A stretch of 64,000 nucleotides of DNA from Streptomyces jeddahensis (GCF_001642995.1 NZ_LOHS01000043.1:1-64000), one strand, 5' to 3'; positions 24,520 through 33,851 are shown, numbered from the stretch's first letter. Made by a program: numbers and translations. The notes: generated from the letters alone by a model not told the origin.

Positions 24520-25730
24520 GGCAGCTCCACGTGCATCAGGGTAGGCCCGCCCTGAGGGCTGGAGATGCGGAGTCTGCCGTCCGCCACGGCGACGCGGTCG
24601 GCCAGGCCGACGAGGCCGGTACCCGCCTCCGGTGCGGCGCCGCCGATGCCGTCGTCGCTGACCGACAGAGCCAGAACGTCGGTGTGCAGACGGGCGTGCA
24701 CCTCGACTCGGGTAGCCCTGCTGTGCTTCACGGCGTTGGTCAGAGCCTCGGCGATCACGAAGTACGCCGCGGTCTCCACGGAGAGTGGCAGACGACGAGG
24801 CAGGCGGATGTCGACCGTGACGGGCAATGCTGAGCGCCCTGCCAGGTTCTCGACCGCGGCGGCCAGACCGTGGTCGGTGAGCGCCTTCGGATGGACGCCG
24901 CGGCTGAGCTCCCGCAACTCGTCGACAGCGAGAGCGACCTGTTCCTGTGCCTTGGCGAGCTGGCCGGCCAGCGGTGAGTCCGGCTCGGTGTCGAGGGCGG
25001 CCAGGCCGAGCATCACGTTGAGGGAGACCAGCCGCTGCTGCGCCCCGTCGTGCAGGTCCCGCTCGATGCGGCGCCGTTCCGCGTCGAAGGCGTCGACCAG
25101 CCGCGCCCTGGAGGCCCGTACGTCCGTGAGCTCGCGGCCCAGTTCGCTGTCGCGCGGCGCCAGCATGAGACGGGTCACGGCCGCCCTGGCGCCGGCCCAG
25201 GCAGTGATGGTGTACGGCGCGGCGGCGAGCAGGCAGAGTCCGACGATCACCAGCGGCCAGGCTCCGGGGTCGTCGAGGGGCGACATGATCACCAGCACGG
25301 GGACGACCAGGGCGAAGCCCAGGACGAGGAAGTCCATCCACCACAGAGCGGTCGCCGACACCGCGGTGAAGCCCAGCTCACGCCAGGTCGCGGGCTCTCG
25401 CAGCCGGGTTCGTACCCATCCGACGAGTCCCGCGTGTTCGGGGGCCCGGTGCGGGTCCGGCACCGGGTCGAGGTCCACCAGGCGCAGGCGCCACCGCTCG
25501 AAGCGGGTGACGGCGACACCGGACAGTGCCACACCGAGCAGGATCGGCACCCCTACCAACACGACCAGCGAGACGACCCCTGCGACCAGCGCGACCACGA
25601 GGATCGCGCCGGCGACGGCGCCGAAGACCACACCGGACAGCAGATAGGCGAAGGACCGCCAGGGCCAGCTGGAGCCGAGCACCTTCAGCGGGTTCTGACC
25701 GAGCGCCTGCCAGGCGGTCCGATGTCGCAT
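24510..25730 (-). CDS. Sensor histidine kinase (HisKA_3 type)
   Basis: The 406-residue protein has four predicted membrane helices in two pairs (about 30-75 and 120-178), a cytoplasmic HisKA_3 helix with His227 (ERDLHDGAQQRL) and a HATPase_c domain (EALTNAVKHSRAT, DDGIGG, GTGLVGLADR). There is little extracytoplasmic sequence, so it probably senses the membrane. It is coupled to its response regulator and divergent from the serine hydrolase gene. Confidence 0.92.
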   Translation of the reverse strand: MRHRTAWQALGQNPLKVLGSSWPWRSFAYLLSGVVFGAVAGAILVVALVAGVVSLVVLVGVPILLGVALSGVAVTRFERWRLRLVDLDPVPDPHRAPEHAGLVGWVRTRLREPATWRELGFTAVSATALWWMDFLVLGFALVVPVLVIMSPLDDPGAWPLVIVGLCLLAAAPYTITAWAGARAAVTRLMLAPRDSELGRELTDVRASRARLVDAFDAERRRIERDLHDGAQQRLVSLNVMLGLAALDTEPDSPLAGQLAKAQEQVALAVDELRELSRGVHPKALTDHGLAAAVENLAGRSALPVTVDIRLPRRLPLSVETAAYFVIAEALTNAVKHSRATRVEVHARLHTDVLALSVSDDGIGGAAPEAGTGLVGLADRVAVADGRLRISSPQGGPTLMHVELPCH

Positions 25731-25764
25731 CCCTCGAACCTACCGAGCCGGGGATCTTGGGGCA

Positions 25765-25780
25765 GTAGTGCGTGCACTAC
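25765..25780. promoter_or_regulatory. Perfect palindrome between the kinase and the serine hydrolase
   Basis: GTAGTGC-GT-GCACTAC has 7-bp arms and lies in the 109-base divergent region between the kinase start (25730) and the hydrolase start (25840). It is a likely operator for the adjacent NarL regulator. Confidence 0.65.
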
Positions 25781-25839
25781 CTCTGAACTCGCGTGTGCGC
25801 CCGTGCGCCGGGCGGGGAGGGACCGGTGCACTGGGCTCC

Positions 25840-27453
25840 ATGAAGCTGATCACCGCCCCAGCTGGCATGCGTCGCAGACTCGGCACCGTGCTGGCCGCGC
25901 TCGGTATCGCGGTCGCGGCCACCGCCGTACCGGCGGCCACCGTCATACCGGCGGCCGCTGCCACGCCGGCGGCCTCCTCGGCCCCGCGGTCCACCGCCGC
26001 CCTGGATCCGGCCTCGATCGACCGATTCGTACGCGACTACCTGGAGCAGACCCGTCTGCCGGGCGCGGTGGTCGCCGTGACCAAGGGCGACCGGGTCGTC
26101 CACACCGCGGGGTACGGGCACACCGCGTCCGGGCAGGCCATGACGGAGCGGACGCGCCTGCCCGTGGCGTCACTGTCGAAGTCCATGACCGCACTCGCCG
26201 TCATGCAACTGGTCGAGGCGGGCAAGGTCGACCTGGACCAGCCCGTGCACCGCTACCTGCCCGAGTTCACCCTGGCCGACCGGCGTTCCCGGGAGATCAC
26301 CGTCCGGCAGGTCCTGACCCAGACCTCCGGGATGGCCGACTCCGCCTACCCGGACCTGACCCGCGCTCAACCGCGCACCCTCGAAGAGGCCGTCGCCGCG
26401 ATGCGCGAGGCACCCCTCGCCGCCGCGCCGGGCACCCGGTACCGCTACCACAACCCCAACTACTTCGTCGCGGCACGCCTGGTCGAGGTGGTCAGCGGAC
26501 AGCCCTTCGCCGACTACCTGTCCGCCAAGCTCTTCGATCCGCTGCGCATGACGCACACCGCATCCCTCGACTCGACCACCGAGATGCCCGACCGGGCCCG
26601 CGGCTACGTCCGCGCCTACGGCACGGTGTTCTCCCGTCCGCACCCCCGCTGGTTCGCCGCGGGCGGTCACGGTGTCGTCACCACGGCCGACGACCTCTCC
26701 CAATGGCTCATCGCCCAGAACAACCAGGGCGTGTCCGCCGACGGCCGCCGTATCGCCACCGCACGCACCGTCGAACTCACGCACACCCCACCGAAGGCGC
26801 CGAAGGACACGGACTACGGGATGGGCTGGTGGCGGAACCAGCAGGGTGACGGGCCCGAGCAGATCCAGCACAGCGGCCAGCTCCTGACCCACAACTCCAT
26901 GGCCACACTGCTGCCCGACAGCGGGATCGGCATCGCGGTCGTCACCAACACCGGCCTGATCGCGGGGGACGACGCCGCCCAGATCTCGATGGGCCTCGTC
27001 GACCTCGCGCGGGGCAAGAGCCCCGAGGTGGCGAAGCCTTTCTCGATGACGGCCGACTGGGTCCTGGCGGCACTGACGCTACTGGCGGCGGGCCTCGGCT
27101 TCCGCGGTGTCCGGCGGGCACCCCGATGGGCGCGGCACACCACACAGCGGCCATGGTGGCGAACGGCCCTGCGGTTGCTGCCGCAGGCGCTCCCGATCCT
27201 CTTCCTCACCCAACTCGCCTCGCTGCTCGGCCTGCTGATGAACCGCTCCGGAACCCTGGCACAGACCACCTACGCCTGGCCGGCCCTCGTCGTGTGCGCG
27301 GCAGCCGGGGGCCTCGCCTCCACCGCGGTCATCACCGCCCGGGCCCTCGCTCTGGTCCGTCACCGCCGACGCGCCCGGCAGGGAGCCGGGGGCGACGGGG
27401 TTGACGAACCACTCGGCACACGAGACGGGCATCAGGCCCTCCGCCCCGCCTGA
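25840..27453 (+). CDS. Membrane-anchored class C beta-lactamase-fold serine hydrolase
   Basis: From the ATG at 25840, the 537-residue product has a signal peptide (to about 50), a beta-lactamase/DD-peptidase-like domain with SLSK (Ser111, Lys114), a YHN motif in RYRYHNPNY, and an HSGQL triad late in the domain, followed by about three membrane helices from 405 onwards. Such proteins act as peptidases or esterases on cell-wall material or D-amino acid peptides. It is likely controlled by the divergent kinase/regulator pair. An in-frame start at 25768 is possible but less likely. Confidence 0.88.
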   Translation: MKLITAPAGMRRRLGTVLAALGIAVAATAVPAATVIPAAAATPAASSAPRSTAALDPASIDRFVRDYLEQTRLPGAVVAVTKGDRVVHTAGYGHTASGQAMTERTRLPVASLSKSMTALAVMQLVEAGKVDLDQPVHRYLPEFTLADRRSREITVRQVLTQTSGMADSAYPDLTRAQPRTLEEAVAAMREAPLAAAPGTRYRYHNPNYFVAARLVEVVSGQPFADYLSAKLFDPLRMTHTASLDSTTEMPDRARGYVRAYGTVFSRPHPRWFAAGGHGVVTTADDLSQWLIAQNNQGVSADGRRIATARTVELTHTPPKAPKDTDYGMGWWRNQQGDGPEQIQHSGQLLTHNSMATLLPDSGIGIAVVTNTGLIAGDDAAQISMGLVDLARGKSPEVAKPFSMTADWVLAALTLLAAGLGFRGVRRAPRWARHTTQRPWWRTALRLLPQALPILFLTQLASLLGLLMNRSGTLAQTTYAWPALVVCAAAGGLASTAVITARALALVRHRRRARQGAGGDGVDEPLGTRDGHQALRPA

Positions 27454-27650
27454 CGCCGGAACTCCACCACGACGTTGATGCCGACGGGCAGATGACAACA
27501 GGCGGCAGGAGGTCAGCGCGGCCCCGGAAGGGTTCGCGCTGACCTTCCCCATGTCGCCGCCTCCGGCACAAGCCTCATCCCAGGGAGCAACCCCGGACCA
27601 GGCCGGAGGTGGGCGGTGCCGTCACCTTCCGAGGGACCCTGGGGCGGAGT

Positions 27651-28706
27651 TCAGCAACACCCCTGCACCGACGCGCCGTACGAACGTGAGTCGCCCGCCG
27701 CGTCGCCCCCATCGTCGCCCCCTTCGGCGTCGGCGAGCCGCCCGCGGAGCATGGAGTCCATCACCGCCATGTACCGCTGCGCCCGCGTTCGGCCGAGTAC
27801 GAAGGGATTCGCGCCGTCCGGCCGGCTGCGGAGCTCCTCAAGACGCTGAAGGCCGTGGTCGTTGGGGTGGTTGGACAACTCCACGTCCACGTTCGCCTGC
27901 CTCATCCGCGCCCGGAAGGAGTGGATGGACGCCAGGTAGGTGCGCAGTTCCGTGACGGTGGTGGGCGGGTTGGTGCCGCCCCACAGCATGGCCGTGTGCC
28001 TCTCGCGGCCCGCCCGCAGTGGAATGATCGGCGAGACGGTGCCCGGGGTGTGGCCGGGAGTGTGGTGGAGGCGGATCGTCGTACCGCCGACCGTGAGCCG
28101 TTGTCCGTCCGCGATCTCCAGGTCCCTGGTGGGGGCATGGGCCGGGCTGGTGCGGCCGACGAGGTCCCAGTCGGCCGGCGACATCAGCACACGCGCTCCA
28201 TAGCGGTCGGCAAGATACTGCGCGCCTCCGAAATGGTCCTCGTGCCCATGGGTGACGACGATGTACCTGATCGTCCCCGGATCGGCCCCCACCTCCCGCA
28301 ACCCCGGGACCAGTACGCTCTCGGCCTCCGCGGGGGAGGTGAGCGCGTCGATGAGCACGATCCCGTCGTCGGTCAGCACCGCCATCGCGGAGACCCAGCC
28401 CACGCTCAGCATGGCGAGGTTGTCGAAGATCTTCAGCGGCGCCGGAGCGGGCGGGCGGGGGAAAGGGAAGCCAGGCGTCAGCGCGTTCACGAGGGCCAGC
28501 AGGACCGGGTCCTCTCCGGCCAGGCGGCGGGCGCGGTCGTAGTGCTCCCGTCCGTTCGCTCCGGCGGCCACGGCCGACGAGCCGAGAGCGACCGACCCGG
28601 CACCGGCAGCGAGTCCGAGGACGGTGAGTCGGCCGAAGTTACGCCTGGAGAAGCTGCGCCTGGAGAGGGGTTCGGCCGCACCGTCGCGGCGGGGTAAGTC
28701 CGTCAC
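27651..28706 (-). CDS. Exported metallo-beta-lactamase-fold hydrolase
   Basis: The GTG at 28706 follows AGGAG. The 351-residue protein begins with a twin-arginine signal (SRRNFGRLTVLGLAAGAGSVALG). It contains the zinc motif THGHEDHFGG and the downstream His of HHTPGHTPGT, hence a two-metal hydrolase. Related exported MBL proteins include lactonases and subclass B3-like enzymes. The C-terminus is low complexity (EGGDDGGDAAG). It stands alone. Confidence 0.87.
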   Translation of the reverse strand: MTDLPRRDGAAEPLSRRSFSRRNFGRLTVLGLAAGAGSVALGSSAVAAGANGREHYDRARRLAGEDPVLLALVNALTPGFPFPRPPAPAPLKIFDNLAMLSVGWVSAMAVLTDDGIVLIDALTSPAEAESVLVPGLREVGADPGTIRYIVVTHGHEDHFGGAQYLADRYGARVLMSPADWDLVGRTSPAHAPTRDLEIADGQRLTVGGTTIRLHHTPGHTPGTVSPIIPLRAGRERHTAMLWGGTNPPTTVTELRTYLASIHSFRARMRQANVDVELSNHPNDHGLQRLEELRSRPDGANPFVLGRTRAQRYMAVMDSMLRGRLADAEGGDDGGDAAGDSRSYGASVQGCC

Positions 28707-29021
28707 GGTGGTTCTCCTGGTGATGGTCTCGGCAGGTGATGCGAACCGGGACCACGATAGACGTTTACGCCGTTTACGCCGAGAATCCGGACCGCTTGTC
28801 GGGGTGGAGCGGCTGACGGATGCCTTCACGGACGCCTTCACGGATGTCTTCGTTGAGTAGACGATAATTCGGGCGAAATCTGCGCAACGATGCGGAACAC
28901 TCGGGCCGGCCGATGAGTTCTGCCAGCCGCGCCGGTCTTCACCGGTGCCACCACCCACGTCCATGCCGGCGGCCCTTGGCTGCGAGGCGACTGAGACCAG
29001 GAACCCCAGCGAGGTGCTGCC
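28707..29021. other. Divergent promoter region with short repeats
   Basis: This 315-base gap separates the MBL gene from the MFS gene. It contains the 9-base direct repeat CGTTTACGC twice (about 28763-28780) and a degenerate repeat GAYGCCTTCACG (about 28818-28845). A minus-strand open stretch (LLNEDIREGVREGIRQP) has no start. No gene is supported. Confidence 0.5.
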
Positions 29022-30533
29022 ATGTCAGCTGCGATCCAGGAACGACCGGCCGTGCAGGCGGGCCGCACACCGACGGTGGTGCGGCTGCTGGTACTGGCGA
29101 CGTTCGTGGTGATCCTCAACGAGACCATCATGATCAACGCGATCCCGCGGTTGATGGAGTCGTTGCACATCACCGAGCAGTCGGCGCAGTGGGTGTCCAC
29201 CGCGTTCATGCTCACCATGGCCGCCGTGATCCCGGTCACCGGCTGGTTCCTGCAGCGGGTCACGACCCGTCAGGCCTACGCGACGGCGATGGGCGTGTTC
29301 CTCGCGGGTACCGTCCTGTCAGCCGTCGCGCCGTCCTTCGAGGTGCTGCTGCTGGGCCGGATCGTGCAGGCCGCAGGCACAGCCGTGATGATGCCCCTGC
29401 TGATGACCGCGTTGATGATCGTGGTGCCCGAGCACGACCGCGGCCGCGTGATGGGCAACGTCACCCTGGCGATCTCGGTGGCGCCCGCGCTCGGACCTGC
29501 CGTGTCCGGGCTGATCCTGCAGGTCGGCTCCTGGCGGATGCTGTTCGTGGTCGTCCTGCCGATCGCGGCTCTGGTGACGCTGTTCGGGCTGCGCAAGGTG
29601 GAGGACATCGGCGACCCGCAGGTGAGCTCCATCGACTGGCTCAGCGTCGGCGTGGCGGCGCTCGGCTTCGGCGGCCTGGTGTACGGCCTGAGCCTCTTCG
29701 GTGGCAGCGACGGCAGGGTCGGGCTCGGCGTCGGCATCGTCATCGCCGGGGTCGCGACCATCGCGGTTTTCGTGATCCGCCAGCTCAAGCTGCAACGCAC
29801 CGGTGTGCCTCTGATGGACCTGCGCACCCTCGGGCACCGCACCTACAGCCTGTCCTTGGCCCTCCTGTCCATCGGCTTCCTGGCGATGCTCGGGGCGATG
29901 ATCCTGCTGCCGCTGTACCTGCAGAACCTGCGCGGGCTCAGCCCACTGGAGACCGGCCTGCTGGTCATGCCGGGCGGTCTGGCCATGGGCCTGCTGGGAC
30001 CGACCATCGGAAAGATGTTCGACCGGTTCGGCAGTCGGCCCCTGGTGCTGCCCGGCTCGATCGGCATGGTGCTCGCCCTCGGCGGGTTCACCCAGGTCTC
30101 GATGACGATGCCGTACTGGCAGGTGCTGGGGCTGCACGCGCTGCTGATGGTCAGCCTGGCGGCGACGTTCACGCCGGTCTTCACGCTCGGCATGGGCGGG
30201 CTCCCCCCGCACCTGTACTCGCACGGCAGCTCGATGCTCGGGACGTTGCAGCAAGTCGCCGCGGCGTTCGGGACCGCGCTCGTGGTGACCGTGATGTCCG
30301 CGCGCACCAGCCACCTGGTCGCCGACGGCGCCGCCGCCGCGCCCGCACAGGTGAGCGGGATGAGGCTGGCCTTCGGCGTCACGACCGCCCTCGCCCTGGT
30401 GACGATCGTCGTCGCGGCGAAGCTGCCGCACCGGATCGCGGACGCCGGCACCCAGGACCACGGCAGCCCCGACCACGGCAACGCCGACGCGGACCCGGCC
30501 GCCGACGGGCACCCCGGCAGCGGAGCGGCGTAG
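29022..30533 (+). CDS. MFS multidrug exporter, DHA2 (EmrB/QacA) family
   Basis: The 503-residue protein has about 14 membrane helices, a conserved first helix (VVILNETIMINAIPRLM) and the antiporter motif C (APALGPAVSGLI in helix 5). The C-terminal tail is His/Asp/Gly-rich (DHGSPDHGNADAD). It exports drugs or metabolites by proton antiport. GAGGTGCTGCC precedes the ATG. It converges with the flavoprotein gene on a shared terminator. Confidence 0.93.
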   Translation: MSAAIQERPAVQAGRTPTVVRLLVLATFVVILNETIMINAIPRLMESLHITEQSAQWVSTAFMLTMAAVIPVTGWFLQRVTTRQAYATAMGVFLAGTVLSAVAPSFEVLLLGRIVQAAGTAVMMPLLMTALMIVVPEHDRGRVMGNVTLAISVAPALGPAVSGLILQVGSWRMLFVVVLPIAALVTLFGLRKVEDIGDPQVSSIDWLSVGVAALGFGGLVYGLSLFGGSDGRVGLGVGIVIAGVATIAVFVIRQLKLQRTGVPLMDLRTLGHRTYSLSLALLSIGFLAMLGAMILLPLYLQNLRGLSPLETGLLVMPGGLAMGLLGPTIGKMFDRFGSRPLVLPGSIGMVLALGGFTQVSMTMPYWQVLGLHALLMVSLAATFTPVFTLGMGGLPPHLYSHGSSMLGTLQQVAAAFGTALVVTVMSARTSHLVADGAAAAPAQVSGMRLAFGVTTALALVTIVVAAKLPHRIADAGTQDHGSPDHGNADADPAADGHPGSGAA

Positions 30534-30538
30534 GAGTG

Positions 30539-30568
30539 CGCGGGGCCTGGGGATTCTCAGGCCCCGCG
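30539..30568. terminator. Bidirectional terminator
   Basis: CGCGGGGCCTG/CAGGCCCCGCG, an 11-bp stem with an 8-base loop, lies between the convergent MFS and flavoprotein genes. Confidence 0.8.
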
Positions 30569-30571
30569 GCG

Positions 30572-31621
30572 TCAGGATGGGAGAGCGGCGTCGGGTGAGG
30601 CCTGGCGAGCGCCGTGGCGTGAGGCTCGGAGAGCGGCGTCGGTGTCGGCGGCGGCGAGGTCGGCGTTCATGTGGGCTCCTGCCAGGGCGCCGGCCGCTGC
30701 GGAGGCGCCGACCTGGGCCATCAGGTCCGTGGCGTTGCCGGCCACCCACACGCCGGGAACCTCGGTGGTGCCGGCCATACCGGTGGAGAAGTGGCGGCCC
30801 ATCCCGCCGGGCAGGTCCTGCATCGGCAGCTTCAGCTCCTCCAGGCCGTCGGTGCGGGCCTGCATGCGGGTCGCGACCGCGAGGACGCGGCGGGGCACAA
30901 ACTCGCTGTCGGCCAGGCGCACGCCCGTGATGGTGCCGTCCTCGGCGGCTTCGATCGCGGTCACGGGGGTCTCGACGACGCGGATGCCGCGTGCGGCGAA
31001 GCGTGCGCGGGTGTCCTCGTCCGGGTCGGTTCCGCGGGTGAAGTAGACCAGGTCGTCGGTCAGCTGACGGAACAGCAGCGCGTGGTGGACCGAGGCCGGT
31101 CCCACCGCCAGCACCCCGATGGGTTCGTCGCGCACCTCCCAGCCGTGGCAGTACGGGCAGTGCACCACACCGCGCCCCCAGTGCGCGGCGAGCCCGGGGA
31201 TGTCGGGAAGCTCGTCGCGCAGTCCGGTGGCCACCAGCAGGCGCCGTGCCTGCAGGGTGCGGCCGTCGGCCAGCGTGACGGTGAAGCGCAGGTCACCATC
31301 GGCAGCGGCGGCAGCCGGGGCGGCGGAGACCACCTGCCCGCCCACGACCAGGCCGCCGTAGCGGCGGACCTCCTCGCGTCCCTTCCGCAGAAGCTCGGAT
31401 GGCGGCGTGCCGTCCAGACCGAGCAGGCCGTGCACGCCCTCAGCGGGCGCGTTGCGCGGGGTGTCGCTGTCGATCACGACGACCGAGCGGCGGGAGCGGG
31501 CGAGCATCAGCGCGCCGTTCAAGCCTGCGGCGCCACCGCCGATCACCACGGCGTCAACCGTCTCCTGCGGCAGCTTGTCCATCATGTTGTCCCTGGTGGG
31601 CTCGGCAGAAGTCACAGACAT
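30572..31621 (-). CDS. Thioredoxin-reductase-like FAD/NAD(P) oxidoreductase
   Basis: The 349-residue protein has an FAD-binding GGGAAG (28-33), the redox pair CPYC (Cys155, Cys158), and the FAD end motif VWVAGNATD. It is in the thioredoxin reductase fold, but the sequence is of the CPYC 'HCPYCHGWE' type found in Streptomyces flavoproteins next to XRE-cupin regulators, and these may use other partners than thioredoxin. ATG 31621 is chosen (AAAAGG upstream); ATG 31585 is possible. It is divergent from the XRE gene. Confidence 0.88.
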   Translation of the reverse strand: MSVTSAEPTRDNMMDKLPQETVDAVVIGGGAAGLNGALMLARSRRSVVVIDSDTPRNAPAEGVHGLLGLDGTPPSELLRKGREEVRRYGGLVVGGQVVSAAPAAAAADGDLRFTVTLADGRTLQARRLLVATGLRDELPDIPGLAAHWGRGVVHCPYCHGWEVRDEPIGVLAVGPASVHHALLFRQLTDDLVYFTRGTDPDEDTRARFAARGIRVVETPVTAIEAAEDGTITGVRLADSEFVPRRVLAVATRMQARTDGLEELKLPMQDLPGGMGRHFSTGMAGTTEVPGVWVAGNATDLMAQVGASAAAGALAGAHMNADLAAADTDAALRASRHGARQASPDAALPS

Positions 31622-31738
31622 GGGATGCACCTTTTCTTCGCGTTCTTCGTGTTCTTCGCGTGAGTGGGGACCCGGACACGGGCGGGCTCTGCGACGACCG
31701 TAAGCTCTTGCTTGCGCCTTGGGCATATGATGTTGCCT

Positions 31739-32362
31739 ATGACGCAAGAAGATGGCGAGCTGGACAGCCTCGTACGCAAACGGATCCGCGCCCTGCGGGT
31801 GGCGCAGGGCTGGTCGCTGGAGGCGCTGGCCACCCGGGCCAACGTCAGCCCGTCCACGCTCAGCCGCATCGAGACCGGTCAGCGTCGCCTGGCCCTCGAC
31901 CAGCTGGTCACCCTCGCCCGCGCGCTGGACACCTCTCTCGACCAGCTGGTCGAAACGGCCACGGACGACGTCGTCTCCAGCCCGATGATCGACGCAGCCC
32001 ACTCGCTGATGCGCTGGACCGTCAAGGCCGAGCCCGGCATGACCGTCGTACGTCAGCGCATAACGAACCCGCCGCCGGACAATCCCGCGCGCATGCGCGC
32101 GCACCCGGGCCGTGAATGGCTCGTCGTCCTGTCCGGCACCGCGATCCTGCTGCTGGGCAACGGCCGCTTTCGGGTCGAAACCAATCAGGCCGCCGAGTTC
32201 CCCACCATGCTGCCGCACGCCATCGGCGCCGACGGGGGACCGTGCGAGATCCTGGGCATCTTCGACCGCGATGCACGCCGCGGCCACCAGCGCGGCGAAG
32301 ACGGTACGCAGACGAAAACAGCCGCAAGCCAGGCCAGAGTCGCTCCGCCGACCTCCTCCTGA
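31739..32362 (+). CDS. XRE-family regulator with C-terminal cupin
   Basis: The 207-residue protein has an XRE helix-turn-helix (about 10-65: RKRIRALRVAQGWSLEALATRANVSPSTLSRIETG) and a cupin domain (HPGREWLVVLSGTAILLLGNGRFRVETNQAAEFPTMLPHAIGA). It is 117 bases from and divergent to the thioredoxin-reductase-like gene and very likely regulates it; the cupin would sense a small molecule. The bases GGCATATGATGTTGCC just before the start form a weak dyad. Function of the pair unknown. Confidence 0.9.
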   Translation: MTQEDGELDSLVRKRIRALRVAQGWSLEALATRANVSPSTLSRIETGQRRLALDQLVTLARALDTSLDQLVETATDDVVSSPMIDAAHSLMRWTVKAEPGMTVVRQRITNPPPDNPARMRAHPGREWLVVLSGTAILLLGNGRFRVETNQAAEFPTMLPHAIGADGGPCEILGIFDRDARRGHQRGEDGTQTKTAASQARVAPPTSS

Positions 32363-32450
32363 ATCTCCAGGTCGGAGGCAACCTGCGCGACGTCAGGCGG
32401 TCCGACGTGGACGACGTACCGAGCGCGGGCACCGCTCCGCCGCAGGTCAG

Positions 32451-32477
32451 CGGGCGCCCTCGCATCGAGGGCGCCCG
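32451..32477. terminator. Bidirectional terminator
   Basis: CGGGCGCCCTCG/CGAGGGCGCCCG, a perfect 12-bp stem with a CAT loop, lies between the convergent XRE and NDH-2-like genes. Confidence 0.85.
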
Positions 32478-32499
32478 TTCCGATGTGCGAGTGTGCGTG

Positions 32500-33732
32500 T
32501 CAGGCCGGTGCCTTGACCGCCGAGCCCGCGCGGGTCGGCTCCCGCAGGACGCGGCGGCGCCGGATCGGCATCCCGAACGTCGGGTTGGCGACGCCCCAGG
32601 CCGCGCCCTTGCAGACCAGCTCCTTGTAGACGGCGGCGATACGTCCTGTCAGGGCCGCCCGCACGGCGCGGTCGTCAGCGGTGACGTACTGGATCAGGCC
32701 TTCCTTGCGGCCCAGTGAGATGCACTGGTTGAAATAGCGGATCGGCACGTTCGGGAGCTTCCCGCCGGTCAGGCGCGCCGCGATGGCTTCGGCGGCCTGC
32801 CACGCGGTGAAGCCGCCCGAGGCGCACGACATCCGCAGCGGCTTGTCGCCGGGCCCCATCGCCATGGCCGCGTCGCCGATGGCGTACACGTCCGGGTGCG
32901 AGATCGAGCGCATCGTCCGGTCGACCACGATCTGGCCGGTGTCGGCGACCTCCAGGGCGGTGGCCGGCGCGATCGGGTGGACGGCGAAGCCGGTGGTCCA
33001 CACGGTGACCGCGGCGGGGATCATCCTGCCTTCGGCGGTGGCGACATGGTCGGCCTCGACGGCGGTGACGGCGGCGTGCGCGTGCACGGTGATGCCGAGC
33101 TTGTCGAAGACCCTCCGCAGGTGCCGGCTGCCCTTGGGCGAGAGCCAGTCGCCGAGGCCGCCGCGGGCGACCAGGGCGATGTCGAGGTCCGGGCGGGCCT
33201 CGGCGATCTCGGTCGCGGCCTCCAGGCCGGTGAGACCGCCGCCGACCACGACCACGGACTGCCCGGCGTCCAGACGGGCCAGGCGCTCGCGCAGCCGCAG
33301 CGCTCCGGCACGGCTGGCGATCTCGTGGGCGTGCTCGGCGGTGCCGGGGACGCCCTGGTCGTTCCAGCCGCTGCCGAGGGCGTACACGAGGGTGTCGTAC
33401 TCCAGTTCTTGGGCTTCTTCGGCTTCTTGGGCTTCTTGGGCTTCTTCGGCGCCGGTCGCGTCGAGGACGGCGACGACCTTGCGGTCGACGTCGACGCCGG
33501 TCACCTTCCCGAGCTTCAGTTCGACGCCGGTGCCCGCGAACATCTCGCTGAAGGGCCGGGGCTTGAGGAACTGGCCGACCGCAAGCTGGTGCATCCGGAC
33601 GCGCTCGACGAAGTCGGGCTCGGCGTTGACGAGGGTGATGGCGACGTCTTCGCGGCGCAGCCGCCTGGCGAGGCGCCCGGCGGCGACGGCTCCGGTGTAT
33701 CCGGCTCCGAGGACGATGATGCGGTGCTGCAT
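32500..33732 (-). CDS. NDH-2-like NAD(P)/FAD oxidoreductase
   Basis: The 410-residue protein has the opening IIVLGAGYTG (FAD), a second dinucleotide fold VVVVGGGLTGLEAA (NADH), and DVYAIGDAA near the C-terminus, as in type II NADH dehydrogenases and rubredoxin-reductase-like proteins. An insert of EEAQEAQEAEEAQE (about 97-110) comes from 9-base repeats. It lies 119 bases downstream of the ECF41 sigma factor gene on the same strand, and such oxidoreductases are frequent ECF41 partners. Regulation: a CRP-type box and a second palindrome lie upstream. Confidence 0.88.
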   Translation of the reverse strand: MQHRIIVLGAGYTGAVAAGRLARRLRREDVAITLVNAEPDFVERVRMHQLAVGQFLKPRPFSEMFAGTGVELKLGKVTGVDVDRKVVAVLDATGAEEAQEAQEAEEAQELEYDTLVYALGSGWNDQGVPGTAEHAHEIASRAGALRLRERLARLDAGQSVVVVGGGLTGLEAATEIAEARPDLDIALVARGGLGDWLSPKGSRHLRRVFDKLGITVHAHAAVTAVEADHVATAEGRMIPAAVTVWTTGFAVHPIAPATALEVADTGQIVVDRTMRSISHPDVYAIGDAAMAMGPGDKPLRMSCASGGFTAWQAAEAIAARLTGGKLPNVPIRYFNQCISLGRKEGLIQYVTADDRAVRAALTGRIAAVYKELVCKGAAWGVANPTFGMPIRRRRVLREPTRAGSAVKAPA

Positions 33733-33793
33733 TTCCTCGCTCCTGTCTGCTCCTACGTCGGCGGGTCGCCCCTTGAACCGGGCGGCCCGCCGT

Positions 33794-33827
33794 TTCCTGA
33801 CAGGAATGCGCTGTGAAACAGGTCACA
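33794..33827. promoter_or_regulatory. CRP-type box and palindrome upstream of the oxidoreductase
   Basis: TGTGA-N6-TCACA (33812-33827) fits the CRP consensus. Next to it lies the perfect dyad TTCCTG-A-CAGGAA (33794-33806). Both lie in the 119-base gap between the ECF41 gene and the oxidoreductase, 62-95 bases upstream of the latter. Confidence 0.55.
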
Positions 33828-33851
33828 TCTCGATCGTCTGGATCACCGGGG

